This document shows, piece by piece, positions 1 to 7,046 of a stretch of DNA of 33,572 bases. How positions within the stretch are numbered: the stretch's first letter is position 1; each line of letters opens with the position of its first letter. A program made the position numbers and the translations under genes. Below the pieces are notes generated by a model. That model did not search any database, was not told the origin of the DNA, and saw only the letters and a list, made by a program, of their open reading frames with translations. This stretch comes from an uncultured Bacteroidales bacterium. GTDB lineage: Bacteria > Bacteroidota > Bacteroidia > Bacteroidales > ML635J-15. The DNA lies in NCBI GenBank assembly GCA_937982115.1, contig CALJNE010000090.1:1-33572 (forward strand), in the 5' to 3' direction.

Positions 1-82
1 CTCTTACTTCCAAAACTTCTTTGTACAAAGAAATTACTCGAGGACTCCAGGGATTGCGTTTGTATTTTTTGGGTTTGTCCAT
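1..82 (-). CDS. Unknown protein, N-terminal fragment (runs off the window)
   Basis: An ATG at 82 opens a frame that stays open to the window edge, giving 27 residues that begin MDKPKKYKRNPWSPRV. The N-terminus is basic, with no hydrophobic signal sequence, so a cytoplasmic protein is likely. A TAnnTTTG box 20 bases upstream (103-110) supports this start. I do not recognise the family from so short a piece, and the rest of the gene lies outside the window. Confidence 0.55.
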   Translation of the reverse strand, partial: MDKPKKYKRNPWSPRVISLYKEVLEVR

Positions 83-102
83 TTTTAATCAGAAAGTTTT
101 TG

Positions 103-110
103 CAAAGGTA
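103..110 (-). promoter_or_regulatory. Bacteroidota -7 promoter box (TACCTTTG)
   Basis: On the minus strand this reads TACCTTTG, a perfect match to the Bacteroidota -7 consensus TAnnTTTG, followed by C as is common. It sits 20 bases before the ATG at 82. No well-spaced -33 TTG is evident (the nearest TTG is only 15 bases upstream). Confidence 0.5.
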
Positions 111-192
111 AAAATAATTTTCACACAATTTTGATATTTTAAATTTTTATTTTTATAATACCTTTTTGAAAATTTTTGCTCTCCCCCCTATT

Positions 193-277
193 TATTGTTG
201 TATTGTTGTATTGTTTTATTTTTCCTTTCGTAATCTCTATACGAATTCTATATTTGAGCATATTTTTCAGAAAAATA
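193..277. repeat. Short tandem repeat and AT-rich inverted repeat
   Basis: Around 193-216 the 8-base unit ATTGTTGT occurs twice, with a third imperfect copy (ATTGTTTT). At 261-277 the sequence TATTTTTcagAAAAATA is an inverted repeat with 7-base arms. Both lie between the stop of the 334-975 gene and the promoter of the gene starting at 82. The hairpin could end transcription from the upstream gene, but no U-run follows it on the minus strand. In DNA this AT-rich either structure may be chance. Confidence 0.3.
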
Positions 278-333
278 CTACATTCGCATTTAATTAAATT
301 TCAATAGCTTTCGATTATTGAATTTATAAGTAT

Positions 334-975
334 TTAATCATCAAAATCTAGACTTAATTGACAAGTGGATGATTTAGTTTGGGATTTATCATTTTTGGTG
401 GAAAGATTGGTCTCATCAGAATTTTCTCCGGTAATCTCTAAAATTAACTTATCGGCAGTTTGCCTCATTACTTCTATATCCTCAATTTTAGGAATTCTAG
501 CTTTAATAAAACTTTGAAATTCTAGATATTTTTCCTCAAATTTCTCGACATAAACCTTAACAGTAGCTATTGAAGGATTAGTAAAGTGTTTACCACCGTT
601 TGCAATTCTTTTCTGATCGTCTTCAAAAAGTTTTTTTGCTTTTAATAGAAATTCTTCATAGTCTTTTGCGTCGGGTATTTCAAAAGGATATTTTAATCCG
701 TAATATTCAGCAGTACTTTCGGAAAATTCTTCTCTGTCAATTGCCATTGACAAAGCCATAATATAATGCTGAAAATACTTTTTTGCCTTTGCAAACAATT
801 TTAAAACTTCATTCTCAAAATTTGTTCTTTGTTCATCATATAATTTGTAAAACGAATTTATTTTTTCAAAATTATCAATCTGAGTACTGATAACTATTTG
901 AAGATCTTCTTCAAGATTTTCATAATCTTTTTCATAAATACTTTTTAGTTTTATCAGCCTTTCTTCGTCGGTCAT
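334..975 (-). CDS. Unknown helical protein with a clamp-binding-like C-terminal tail
   Basis: A 213-residue protein of no family I recognise. It is rich in Lys, Glu, Asp and aromatic residues and looks all-helical and soluble, with no signal peptide or membrane segment. Residues 1 to about 180 look folded. They are followed by a polar Ser/Thr/Asn/Asp-rich stretch and a tail ending CQLSLDFDD. QLSLDF (residues 206-211) resembles the QLxLxL/F peptide by which DNA-maintenance proteins bind the beta sliding clamp; that role is inference only. A GTG at 990 would extend the protein by five residues, but it lies only four bases from the -7 box (995-1002), near the expected transcription start, so the ATG at 975 is preferred. 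The gene is transcribed divergently from pyrH. Confidence 0.75.
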   Translation of the reverse strand: MTDEERLIKLKSIYEKDYENLEEDLQIVISTQIDNFEKINSFYKLYDEQRTNFENEVLKLFAKAKKYFQHYIMALSMAIDREEFSESTAEYYGLKYPFEIPDAKDYEEFLLKAKKLFEDDQKRIANGGKHFTNPSIATVKVYVEKFEEKYLEFQSFIKARIPKIEDIEVMRQTADKLILEITGENSDETNLSTKNDKSQTKSSTCQLSLDFDD

Positions 976-994
976 AATATGAAATTTCACAATT

Positions 995-1002
995 CAAAAA
1001 TA
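995..1002 (-). promoter_or_regulatory. -7 promoter box (TATTTTTG) of the 334-975 gene
   Basis: The minus strand reads TATTTTTG, matching TAnnTTTG. A TTTG lies 17 bases upstream, in the right place for a -33 element. The box is 19 bases from the ATG at 975. It argues against the GTG at 990, which would fall at or before the start of transcription. Confidence 0.55.
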
Positions 1003-1096
1003 ATGTTTTTTTATTTGGTCAAAATATTAAAAGCTAATGTTATTTTAATTTTTGCTGTCTATTGCATGAAAGTTTCAGAAAATATTTTTCTTTGGA

Positions 1097-1125
1097 TTGT
1101 TTAAGCATGAAATTTATTATTTTTG
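1097..1125 (+). promoter_or_regulatory. pyrH promoter: TTG -33 and TATTTTTG -7
   Basis: TTG at 1097-1099 and TATTTTTG at 1118-1125 are separated by 18 bases, a good Bacteroidota promoter. The last three bases of the -7 box form an in-frame TTG (1123-1125) that could be misread as a start codon. Transcription should begin after it, so translation must start at the ATG at 1153. Confidence 0.6.
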
Positions 1126-1152
1126 CATATTGATTTGGAAAATACTGTAAAG

Positions 1153-1863
1153 ATGTTATTATACAAAAGAATATTACTAAAATTAAGCGGAGAGTCTTTA
1201 GCCGGAAATAAAAAGCAAGGATTCTACGAAAATGTTTTAATAGAATATGCCCAACAAATTAAAGAAGCTGCTGATTTAGGTGCAGAAATTGGGATTGTTA
1301 TTGGTGGGGGGAATATATTTAGGGGATTATCAGGTCAAGCTAAAGGATTCGACAGGGTGAAAGCCGACCAAATGGGGATGTTAGCAACTGTAATTAATTC
1401 TCTGGCTCTTCAAAGTGCTTTAGAATCTCTCGGGGCAAAAGTTAAGCTTTTCACTGCTGTAACAATTGAATCAATAGGAGAGCGTTTCTCGAAAACAAAA
1501 GTTATTGAAGCTCTTAAACAAGGTTATATTTGTATTTTTTCCGGAGGTACCGGAAATCCATATTTTTCAACTGATACAGCATCTGCATTAAGAGCAATTG
1601 AAATTGAAGCTGATGTTTTGTTAAAAGGGACACGTGTTGAAGGAGTTTATACCGCAGATCCGGAAAAGGATCCTTCAGCAAAAAAATACGATAGAATTTC
1701 CTTTGATGAAGTTTACAATAAAAATCTTAAAGTAATGGATTTAACGTCTTTTACTTTATGTAAAGAAAATAATATGCCCATTTTGGTTTTCAATATGGAT
1801 AAAGAAGGCAATTTATTAAAGGTTTTGAATAGTGAAAATATAGGAACAAAAATTACTAACTAA
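1153..1863 (+). CDS. pyrH: UMP kinase (uridylate kinase)
   Basis: Phosphorylates UMP to UDP in de novo pyrimidine synthesis, normally as a cytoplasmic hexamer of the amino-acid-kinase fold regulated by GTP and UTP (family knowledge). The sequence shows the N-terminal LLKLSGESL phosphate-binding strand, the GGGNIFRG glycine loop, DQMGMLATVIN, SGGTGNPYFSTD and the ADVLLKGTRVEGVYTADP segment. Starting at the ATG at 1153 it has 236 residues, typical of the family. The in-frame TTG at 1123 is rejected because it lies inside the promoter -7 box. frr follows 13 bases after the stop, so the two are probably co-transcribed; pyrH-frr adjacency is conserved in many bacteria. Confidence 0.97.
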   Translation: MLLYKRILLKLSGESLAGNKKQGFYENVLIEYAQQIKEAADLGAEIGIVIGGGNIFRGLSGQAKGFDRVKADQMGMLATVINSLALQSALESLGAKVKLFTAVTIESIGERFSKTKVIEALKQGYICIFSGGTGNPYFSTDTASALRAIEIEADVLLKGTRVEGVYTADPEKDPSAKKYDRISFDEVYNKNLKVMDLTSFTLCKENNMPILVFNMDKEGNLLKVLNSENIGTKITN

Positions 1864-1876
1864 AATATTGAATATT

Positions 1877-2437
1877 ATGGAAGAACTTGATTTATACATT
1901 GATACCGCAAAAGAAGGAATGGATGGAGCTCTTCAACATTTAGAAAAAGAATTATCAAAAGTCAGAGCAGGGAAAGCAAATCCAAGCATGCTTGATTCTG
2001 TTAAGGTTGAATACTATGGAGTTATGTCACCTTTATCTCAAATTGCAAACGTTTCGGCTCCGGATGCAAAAACAATTTTTATTCAACCTTGGGATAAATC
2101 TGTTATCTCAGCAATTGAAAAAGCCATTCTTGCTGCTAATTTAGGTTTCAATCCTCAAAACAATGGTGAGGTTATAAGAATTCTTGTACCACCTTTAACA
2201 GAAGAACGCCGTAAACAATTGGTAAAACAAGTAAAAAGTCTTGGTGAAACAGCAAAAATTGCAATCCGTAACACTCGACGCGATACCATTGAAGAAATTA
2301 AAAAATTAAAAAAAGAAGGTCTAAGTGAAGACCTCGCTAAAGACGGTGAAGAAAAAGTTCATAAAATGCATGAAGACTATATTAAAAAAGTTGATACAAT
2401 TATAGCCACTAAAGAAAAGGAAATTCTAACAGTTTAG
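1877..2437 (+). CDS. frr: Ribosome recycling factor
   Basis: Works with EF-G to split post-termination ribosomes. The 186-residue length matches the family. Seen in the sequence: LEKELSKVRAGKANPSML, the VEYYGVMSPLSQIANVSAPD segment, and the long helical C-terminal part with EERRKQLVKQVK and RNTRRDTIEEIKK. The start is the ATG at 1877; an in-frame TTG nine bases earlier (1868) would add three residues and is less likely. It follows pyrH closely and is followed by a hairpin with a T-run, consistent with the end of a two-gene operon. Confidence 0.97.
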   Translation: MEELDLYIDTAKEGMDGALQHLEKELSKVRAGKANPSMLDSVKVEYYGVMSPLSQIANVSAPDAKTIFIQPWDKSVISAIEKAILAANLGFNPQNNGEVIRILVPPLTEERRKQLVKQVKSLGETAKIAIRNTRRDTIEEIKKLKKEGLSEDLAKDGEEKVHKMHEDYIKKVDTIIATKEKEILTV

Positions 2438-2482
2438 AATTGATTTTTTCCCTGAAAAACTAAACTTTTATCCACCATATTT

Positions 2483-2535
2483 TCCCGATAAATCTTTTGT
2501 AAAAATGAATTGTCGGGATTATTTTTTTCTTTTAT
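2483..2535 (+). terminator. Probable terminator after frr
   Basis: TCCCGA (2483-2488) and TCGGGA (2513-2518) form the base of a hairpin. The 24-base loop could pair further through TTTT and AAAA. On the plus strand it is followed by a T-rich run (TTATTTTTTTCTTTT). It lies between frr and the converging helicase gene, whose stop codon begins at 2519, so the T-run overlaps the 3' end of the helicase gene. On the minus strand the hairpin is followed by A residues, so it would work mainly for pyrH-frr. Confidence 0.55.
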
Positions 2536-3775
2536 TAATCCTTTGCTTTTTCAACCCAACTTCATGAAAAGAACCTCCTCCTTTTTTAATATCGGGAACT
2601 TTTACCGGATTTTTCTTTTGATTAAGCTGTTTTTCATCTTCGAGTAAGAACGTTGAAATTGTAAGACCTTCTGGAATTTCTATCTTTTCAAAAGGAATAT
2701 CTATAATAAATTCAGGCTGCTTTTCTAATGAACTGATCATTAAAATTTCCGTTCCTCCTGCTCCTGCCCTGCCTGTACGCCCTACGCGATGTATAAAGTC
2801 GTTATAAGACTCAGGAACCGAAAGATGAATTACATGACTAACTTCTTTAAAATCTAAACCCCTTGAAACAATATCTGTTGCTATGAGTACCTTAATTTTC
2901 CCTTTTTCAAACAATTTTATTGTATTAAATCTGTTATTTTGAGCCTTGTTTGAATGCAAAACTCCGATGTTATCAAGACCTTCTTCAGTAAGCTTATCAT
3001 AAGTATAGTCGGCAAGTTTTTTGCCTGAAACAAAAATCAATGTCTTACTAAATTCATTTCTCGAAAGTAAAAATTTTAGAAGTTCAATTTTAGTATTAAT
3101 ATTTGGAACCTCATAAAGCAAATGTTTTATTCTTTCTATTGGGAGATTTTCATCTTCGATTCTAATTATTTCAGGTTCTAAAAAGTACTTATTAATTAAT
3201 TCCTCTATTTCTTGATCAAGAGTCGAGGAAAACATAAGGTTTTGCCTTTTTTGGGGAAGAATATCTAGAATTTGTTCGAGTTGTGGTCTAAAACCAAGAC
3301 TTAAAAGTTCATCTACTTCATCAATAACTAATTTCTTAATATTACTAAAACGTACAATACCTGTAACAGCAATATCAAAAATACGTCCGGGAGTACCAAT
3401 GATAATATCAACTCCGCCATCATTCAAATATTCTATTTGTGTTTTAATGTTTGTTCCCCCATAAACCTCCTTTATGCGTAAATTTTTATATTTACAAATC
3501 TTTACTGCCTCATCTTTTACCTGCAAAACTAATTCACGAGTGGGCAGAACTATTAAGGCTCGCGGATGCTTTTCTTTTGAAAATTCAAGCATTCCCAATA
3601 AAGGTAAAAGATAGGCAAAGGTTTTCCCCGTACCGGTAGGAGCAATACCTACTACATCCTTGCCGGCAGAAATTCTGCGAAAAGTTTTTCTTTGAATTGG
3701 AGTAGGATAAACATATTCCAATTCATCCAATGCTTTTAGCAAAAATTTATTTACACGTAATTCTTGAAAATTCAC
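2519..3775 (-). CDS. DEAD-box-type ATP-dependent RNA helicase
   Basis: A 418-residue superfamily 2 RNA helicase, probably in RNA unwinding, ribosome assembly or mRNA decay. Motifs in order: Q-motif region YPTPIQ (23-28), Walker A APTGTGKT (45-52), PTREL, GG, TPGR, motif II IDEVDELL (DEVD instead of DEAD), motif III SST instead of SAT, then in the second RecA domain FVSGKK, ATDIVSRGLD and HRVGRTGRAG. The C-terminus is a short basic tail ending KKQRINKRKK, likely RNA-binding. The start is a GTG at 3775; the residues that follow (NFQEL) are where such proteins usually begin and no nearby ATG is in frame. It begins 27 bases after the GH65 fusion gene, so it is probably co-transcribed with it. The exact subfamily cannot be fixed by eye. 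Confidence 0.92.
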   Translation of the reverse strand: MNFQELRVNKFLLKALDELEYVYPTPIQRKTFRRISAGKDVVGIAPTGTGKTFAYLLPLLGMLEFSKEKHPRALIVLPTRELVLQVKDEAVKICKYKNLRIKEVYGGTNIKTQIEYLNDGGVDIIIGTPGRIFDIAVTGIVRFSNIKKLVIDEVDELLSLGFRPQLEQILDILPQKRQNLMFSSTLDQEIEELINKYFLEPEIIRIEDENLPIERIKHLLYEVPNINTKIELLKFLLSRNEFSKTLIFVSGKKLADYTYDKLTEEGLDNIGVLHSNKAQNNRFNTIKLFEKGKIKVLIATDIVSRGLDFKEVSHVIHLSVPESYNDFIHRVGRTGRAGAGGTEILMISSLEKQPEFIIDIPFEKIEIPEGLTISTFLLEDEKQLNQKKNPVKVPDIKKGGGSFHEVGLKKQRINKRKK

Positions 3776-3802
3776 GAAAAAATATTTTATCTTTTGAAAA
3801 AA

Positions 3803-6800
3803 TTATACTTCTAAAGGCAAATCTATATTCCACCAATCATCTTTTTCTATTACACAAGGAGTATTTAGAATGCTGACACCTACATCATTAGAAGTTTTAA
3901 TATTAAATGAATCTCTGTTAATAATTAGATGGTAAGCAACTCCTCTATATTTAAATCTCACTTTTAGTCTTTCTAATTTATCAGGTAATTTAGGATTTAT
4001 GGAAAGTACTTTAGATTTGAATTCTATTCCCGCATATACATTGAGGTAATACATAACCGTTGCAGCCATAACTCCGGAGTGTATCCCTTCTGCTGTTGTT
4101 CCTCCTTGAATATCAATATAATCACTCATCAATGCTTCGCGATACAGTTTGTTTGCTATATCATAAAGTTCAAGTTTATTGGCAACATAGGCATGAACAA
4201 TTCTGCTTAAAGTACTTCCATGTGAAGTTCTTTTTAAGTAATAGTAAAAATTCTTTTCGAGATAATCTTTACTTAATCCATAACCCAATTGCACAAATGT
4301 TTCGTTTACTTCTTTATCACTAAGATTATAAAAGATCATCAATACATCGGCTTGTTTTGCAAGTTTATATTTATCGGGATCATCGCCCTCCGCTTTCAAA
4401 ATTCTATCCATGCGATAGATGTTACCGTACTTCCGCTTATAATATTCCCAATCTAATTCTTTTAAGTTAAAATACCCGTCGAACTGTTCTATTATACCTT
4501 CTTCGTTAATATTAACATTCAGGTTCTCGCTTATTTCTTTCCATTTTTTCAATTCCTCCTCAGAAGGACAATGATCACAAGGCTTTATATTTTTATATTT
4601 ATAATACAGATTAAGAGTTTGAGTTAATGTCCAAGCCAGCATTACATTAGTGTAGGCATTGTCCCTGAGCCCGCCTCTTTCATCGCTGTATTCTGCTTTT
4701 TCGTGAAATTCATCCGGCCCCATCATATTCTCGGTATGATAACGAAAATCTTTTGCGGAATATTTACATGCCGAAACAAAAAATCTACAAATTTCAACAA
4801 GCATCTCCATACCGTATTTATTCATAAAATCATTATCATTTGTAGCCTGATGATATCTTATAATATTGTATGCTATTGCCAGAGAAACATGACGTTGATT
4901 ACGACTGTAATCAGTCCCCCATTTTCCGGACTTTGGATTTAAATGCAACTCCTGAGTTTCTTCTTCACCTGTACTTCCACTTTGCCATGGAAACATAGCT
5001 CCGCTATAACCATTATCTACAGCATATTTTCTTGCAGCAGCAAGTCGCCTGTATCTATACATCAGCATAGATCTGGTAATTTCAGGAAAATGAATATTGT
5101 AAAACGGCAAAATAAACAATTCATCCCAGAAAATATGACCCCGATATGCTTCACCGTGTAATCCCCTTGCCCCAATACTTACATCAAGATCACATATATG
5201 TTTTGATGCCGAGATCATTGTATGATATATATGTAGCCTCAATAACTTCTGTGCTAATCTGTCACCGTTGATACTTATATCAGCCTCATCCCAGATTTTT
5301 TTCCATTCTTCAACAGACTTATTTATTTCGTCAGACAACAATTCAAAACTTTTTGCTTTTTCGATAACATCAACTTTAACTGGATTTAAACTATTATTGT
5401 ATGCTACTATTTTTCTAACAACAAAATCCTTGTTCTCTTTTACTTCAGAAACAAAATATGCATTTATTTCCGATTCGGTTTCTTCAATTGCAAAGTCATA
5501 GTTTTCCAGACTTGAAAATAGTTTAGCAGCAACTTCGATATTTATTTTTGATTGTGTGGTTGAGGTTTTTAACCATATAACATTTCCTTCGCGTCCGGTT
5601 TGTGCTTTGTCGAGATGTTGCTGGTTAAGTTGTCTGTAACGTTCAACGCCATCATTAATCATATTGCCGTCAATGCCTGTTTTAATAGTAATCCTGGCAG
5701 AATAATTCAAGGGAGTAACGCTATATTCTATTCCGGCTACATTCCGATCGAACATACTTATAAAACGTACAGATTCAATCATTGTTCGTCTGCCTTTTTT
5801 ATCCTCGATTAAAGCCCAACCCGAAAGAATTCCTCTTTTCATGTCGAGGTTTCGCTCTATATCGAGAATTTTTATTTCGTTAGAATTGATAAATTCTTCG
5901 TTATCAATTTTAAAGCTAGTATATAACCAGTTTGGACAATTTACCAGGTCTTCATTATAAACAATTTTATCCTGAACTTGCGAAGGTAATTTATTATAAA
6001 CACCGGCCATATATGTTCCGGGATAATGACATTTTGAAGCCTTCTCTTCGCAAAAATTACCACGACTTGCAAAAAATCCGTTTCCAACAGCTAAAAGCGA
6101 TTCTCTGCTTTTTTCCTTTTCCGGATCAAAATCAAAATATTTTAGACACCAGCCATCTTCTTTCAATCCGGCCTCGAACCATGTTTGAATTGTTGTTATA
6201 TCAATCTCGGAAAGATCGCTCAAAACAATATCGGCTCCATTTATTCTCAATTCACGGGCATTATCATGTCTGGCAATCCCGATAACAAGTCCAAAATTTC
6301 CTTCTTTACCTGCAGCAACGCCACTAACGGCATCTTCCACTATGGCTGTTCTGTAATAGTTAACTCCCAGTTTATCGCAAGCATTAATAAAAATATCCGG
6401 AGCAGGTTTCCCTTTTAAATTTTCTTTTTCTGAAACTATTCCATCAACAAAAACTTCAAAAAGATGATCGAGCCCTGCTCTCTTTAAGATAGCCATACAA
6501 TTCTTACTGCTACTGGCAACTCCAATCTTTATATCTTGAGATTTTAATTGTTTTATAAGTTCAACAGTACTTTCAAAAACATCCGCTCCTCTTTCCTGTA
6601 GAATTTTATTAAACAAAACATTCTTTTTATTACCAATCCCACAAACAGTTAGCTGTTCGGGAGAATCTTCTGGATTGCCGTAAGGAAATTCTATGCCTCT
6701 CGATTCAAAAAATGATTTAACCCCATCGTAACGAGGTTTACCATCTACATATAAAAGATAATCTTTTTCTGGATCAAAAAACGTATAATCAGAAATGTTT

Positions 6801-6925
6801 TTCTGTTTGTAAAGATTTTCCAGCACTTCATCAAAAGTCTGTTTCCATGCCGAACAATGAACAGATGCGGTGTCTGTAATAACTCCGTCAAGGTCGAATA
6901 TTACTGCATCAAAACCTAAAGCCAT
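3803..6925 (-). CDS. Fusion of beta-phosphoglucomutase (HAD) and GH65 disaccharide phosphorylase
   Basis: A 1040-residue two-enzyme fusion. Residues 1 to about 250 are a HAD mutase: FDLDGVITD with nucleophile and acid Asp11/Asp13, ASSSKN (137-142), KGKPAPD (171-177) and the metal-binding VEDAVSG (196-202). Residues about 255-1040 are a glycoside hydrolase family 65 protein: N-terminal beta-sandwich, HIFWDELF (597-604), FPWQSGSTGEE, GPDEF with the expected general-acid Glu739, KQADVLM (857-863), the phosphate-binding RTSHGSTLS (899-907) and QGGTTAEGIH (940-949). GH65 members split trehalose, maltose, kojibiose or nigerose with phosphate to beta-glucose 1-phosphate, which the HAD domain would convert to glucose 6-phosphate. 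The disaccharide cannot be read from the sequence. No signal peptide, so cytoplasmic. A 17-bp palindrome lies just upstream; the helicase follows after 27 bases. Confidence 0.93.
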   Translation of the reverse strand: MALGFDAVIFDLDGVITDTASVHCSAWKQTFDEVLENLYKQKNISDYTFFDPEKDYLLYVDGKPRYDGVKSFFESRGIEFPYGNPEDSPEQLTVCGIGNKKNVLFNKILQERGADVFESTVELIKQLKSQDIKIGVASSSKNCMAILKRAGLDHLFEVFVDGIVSEKENLKGKPAPDIFINACDKLGVNYYRTAIVEDAVSGVAAGKEGNFGLVIGIARHDNARELRINGADIVLSDLSEIDITTIQTWFEAGLKEDGWCLKYFDFDPEKEKSRESLLAVGNGFFASRGNFCEEKASKCHYPGTYMAGVYNKLPSQVQDKIVYNEDLVNCPNWLYTSFKIDNEEFINSNEIKILDIERNLDMKRGILSGWALIEDKKGRRTMIESVRFISMFDRNVAGIEYSVTPLNYSARITIKTGIDGNMINDGVERYRQLNQQHLDKAQTGREGNVIWLKTSTTQSKINIEVAAKLFSSLENYDFAIEETESEINAYFVSEVKENKDFVVRKIVAYNNSLNPVKVDVIEKAKSFELLSDEINKSVEEWKKIWDEADISINGDRLAQKLLRLHIYHTMISASKHICDLDVSIGARGLHGEAYRGHIFWDELFILPFYNIHFPEITRSMLMYRYRRLAAARKYAVDNGYSGAMFPWQSGSTGEEETQELHLNPKSGKWGTDYSRNQRHVSLAIAYNIIRYHQATNDNDFMNKYGMEMLVEICRFFVSACKYSAKDFRYHTENMMGPDEFHEKAEYSDERGGLRDNAYTNVMLAWTLTQTLNLYYKYKNIKPCDHCPSEEELKKWKEISENLNVNINEEGIIEQFDGYFNLKELDWEYYKRKYGNIYRMDRILKAEGDDPDKYKLAKQADVLMIFYNLSDKEVNETFVQLGYGLSKDYLEKNFYYYLKRTSHGSTLSRIVHAYVANKLELYDIANKLYREALMSDYIDIQGGTTAEGIHSGVMAATVMYYLNVYAGIEFKSKVLSINPKLPDKLERLKVRFKYRGVAYHLIINRDSFNIKTSNDVGVSILNTPCVIEKDDWWNIDLPLEV

Positions 6926-6943
6926 AATTTTAAACTTAGAGAT

Positions 6944-6960
6944 TATTTACGCGGTAAATA
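6944..6960. promoter_or_regulatory. Operator-like 17-bp palindrome
   Basis: TATTTAC (6944-6950), GCG, GTAAATA (6954-6960) is a perfect inverted repeat with 7-base arms and the only CG-rich spot in this leader. It lies 19-35 bases upstream of the ATG of the disaccharide phosphorylase fusion. An AT-rich palindrome with a CG centre is the usual look of a LacI-type sugar-regulator operator (inference). No regulator gene is in the window. Confidence 0.45.
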
Positions 6961-6986
6961 TAAAAAATTATTTTGCAGATAATGAA

Positions 6987-6994
6987 CAAAAATA
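6987..6994 (-). promoter_or_regulatory. Candidate -7 promoter box (TATTTTTG) for the GH65 fusion
   Basis: The minus strand reads TATTTTTG, a full match to TAnnTTTG, 61 bases upstream of the ATG at 6925. Transcription would start near 6982, so the palindrome at 6944-6960 would lie just downstream of the start, where a bound repressor could block elongation. There is no convincing -33 TTG. Confidence 0.4.
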
Positions 6995-7046
6995 ACAAGT
7001 AAAGAATTTTTATTCTGAATTATTTAAAATTAGAATTTTTTATGCT

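Noticed and set aside
288-299. 12-base palindrome ATTTAATTAAAT
   Set aside because: It is made only of A and T in very AT-rich DNA, where such palindromes are expected by chance.
1123-1152. TTG start for pyrH ten codons earlier
   Set aside because: The TTG is the end of a TATTTTTG -7 box, so it should not be transcribed; the shorter protein has the usual length.
3292-3330. Helicase motif II DEVD and motif III SST as signs of an inactive enzyme
   Set aside because: Both are conservative variants, Walker A and motif VI are intact, and the protein is full length, so loss of activity is not supported.
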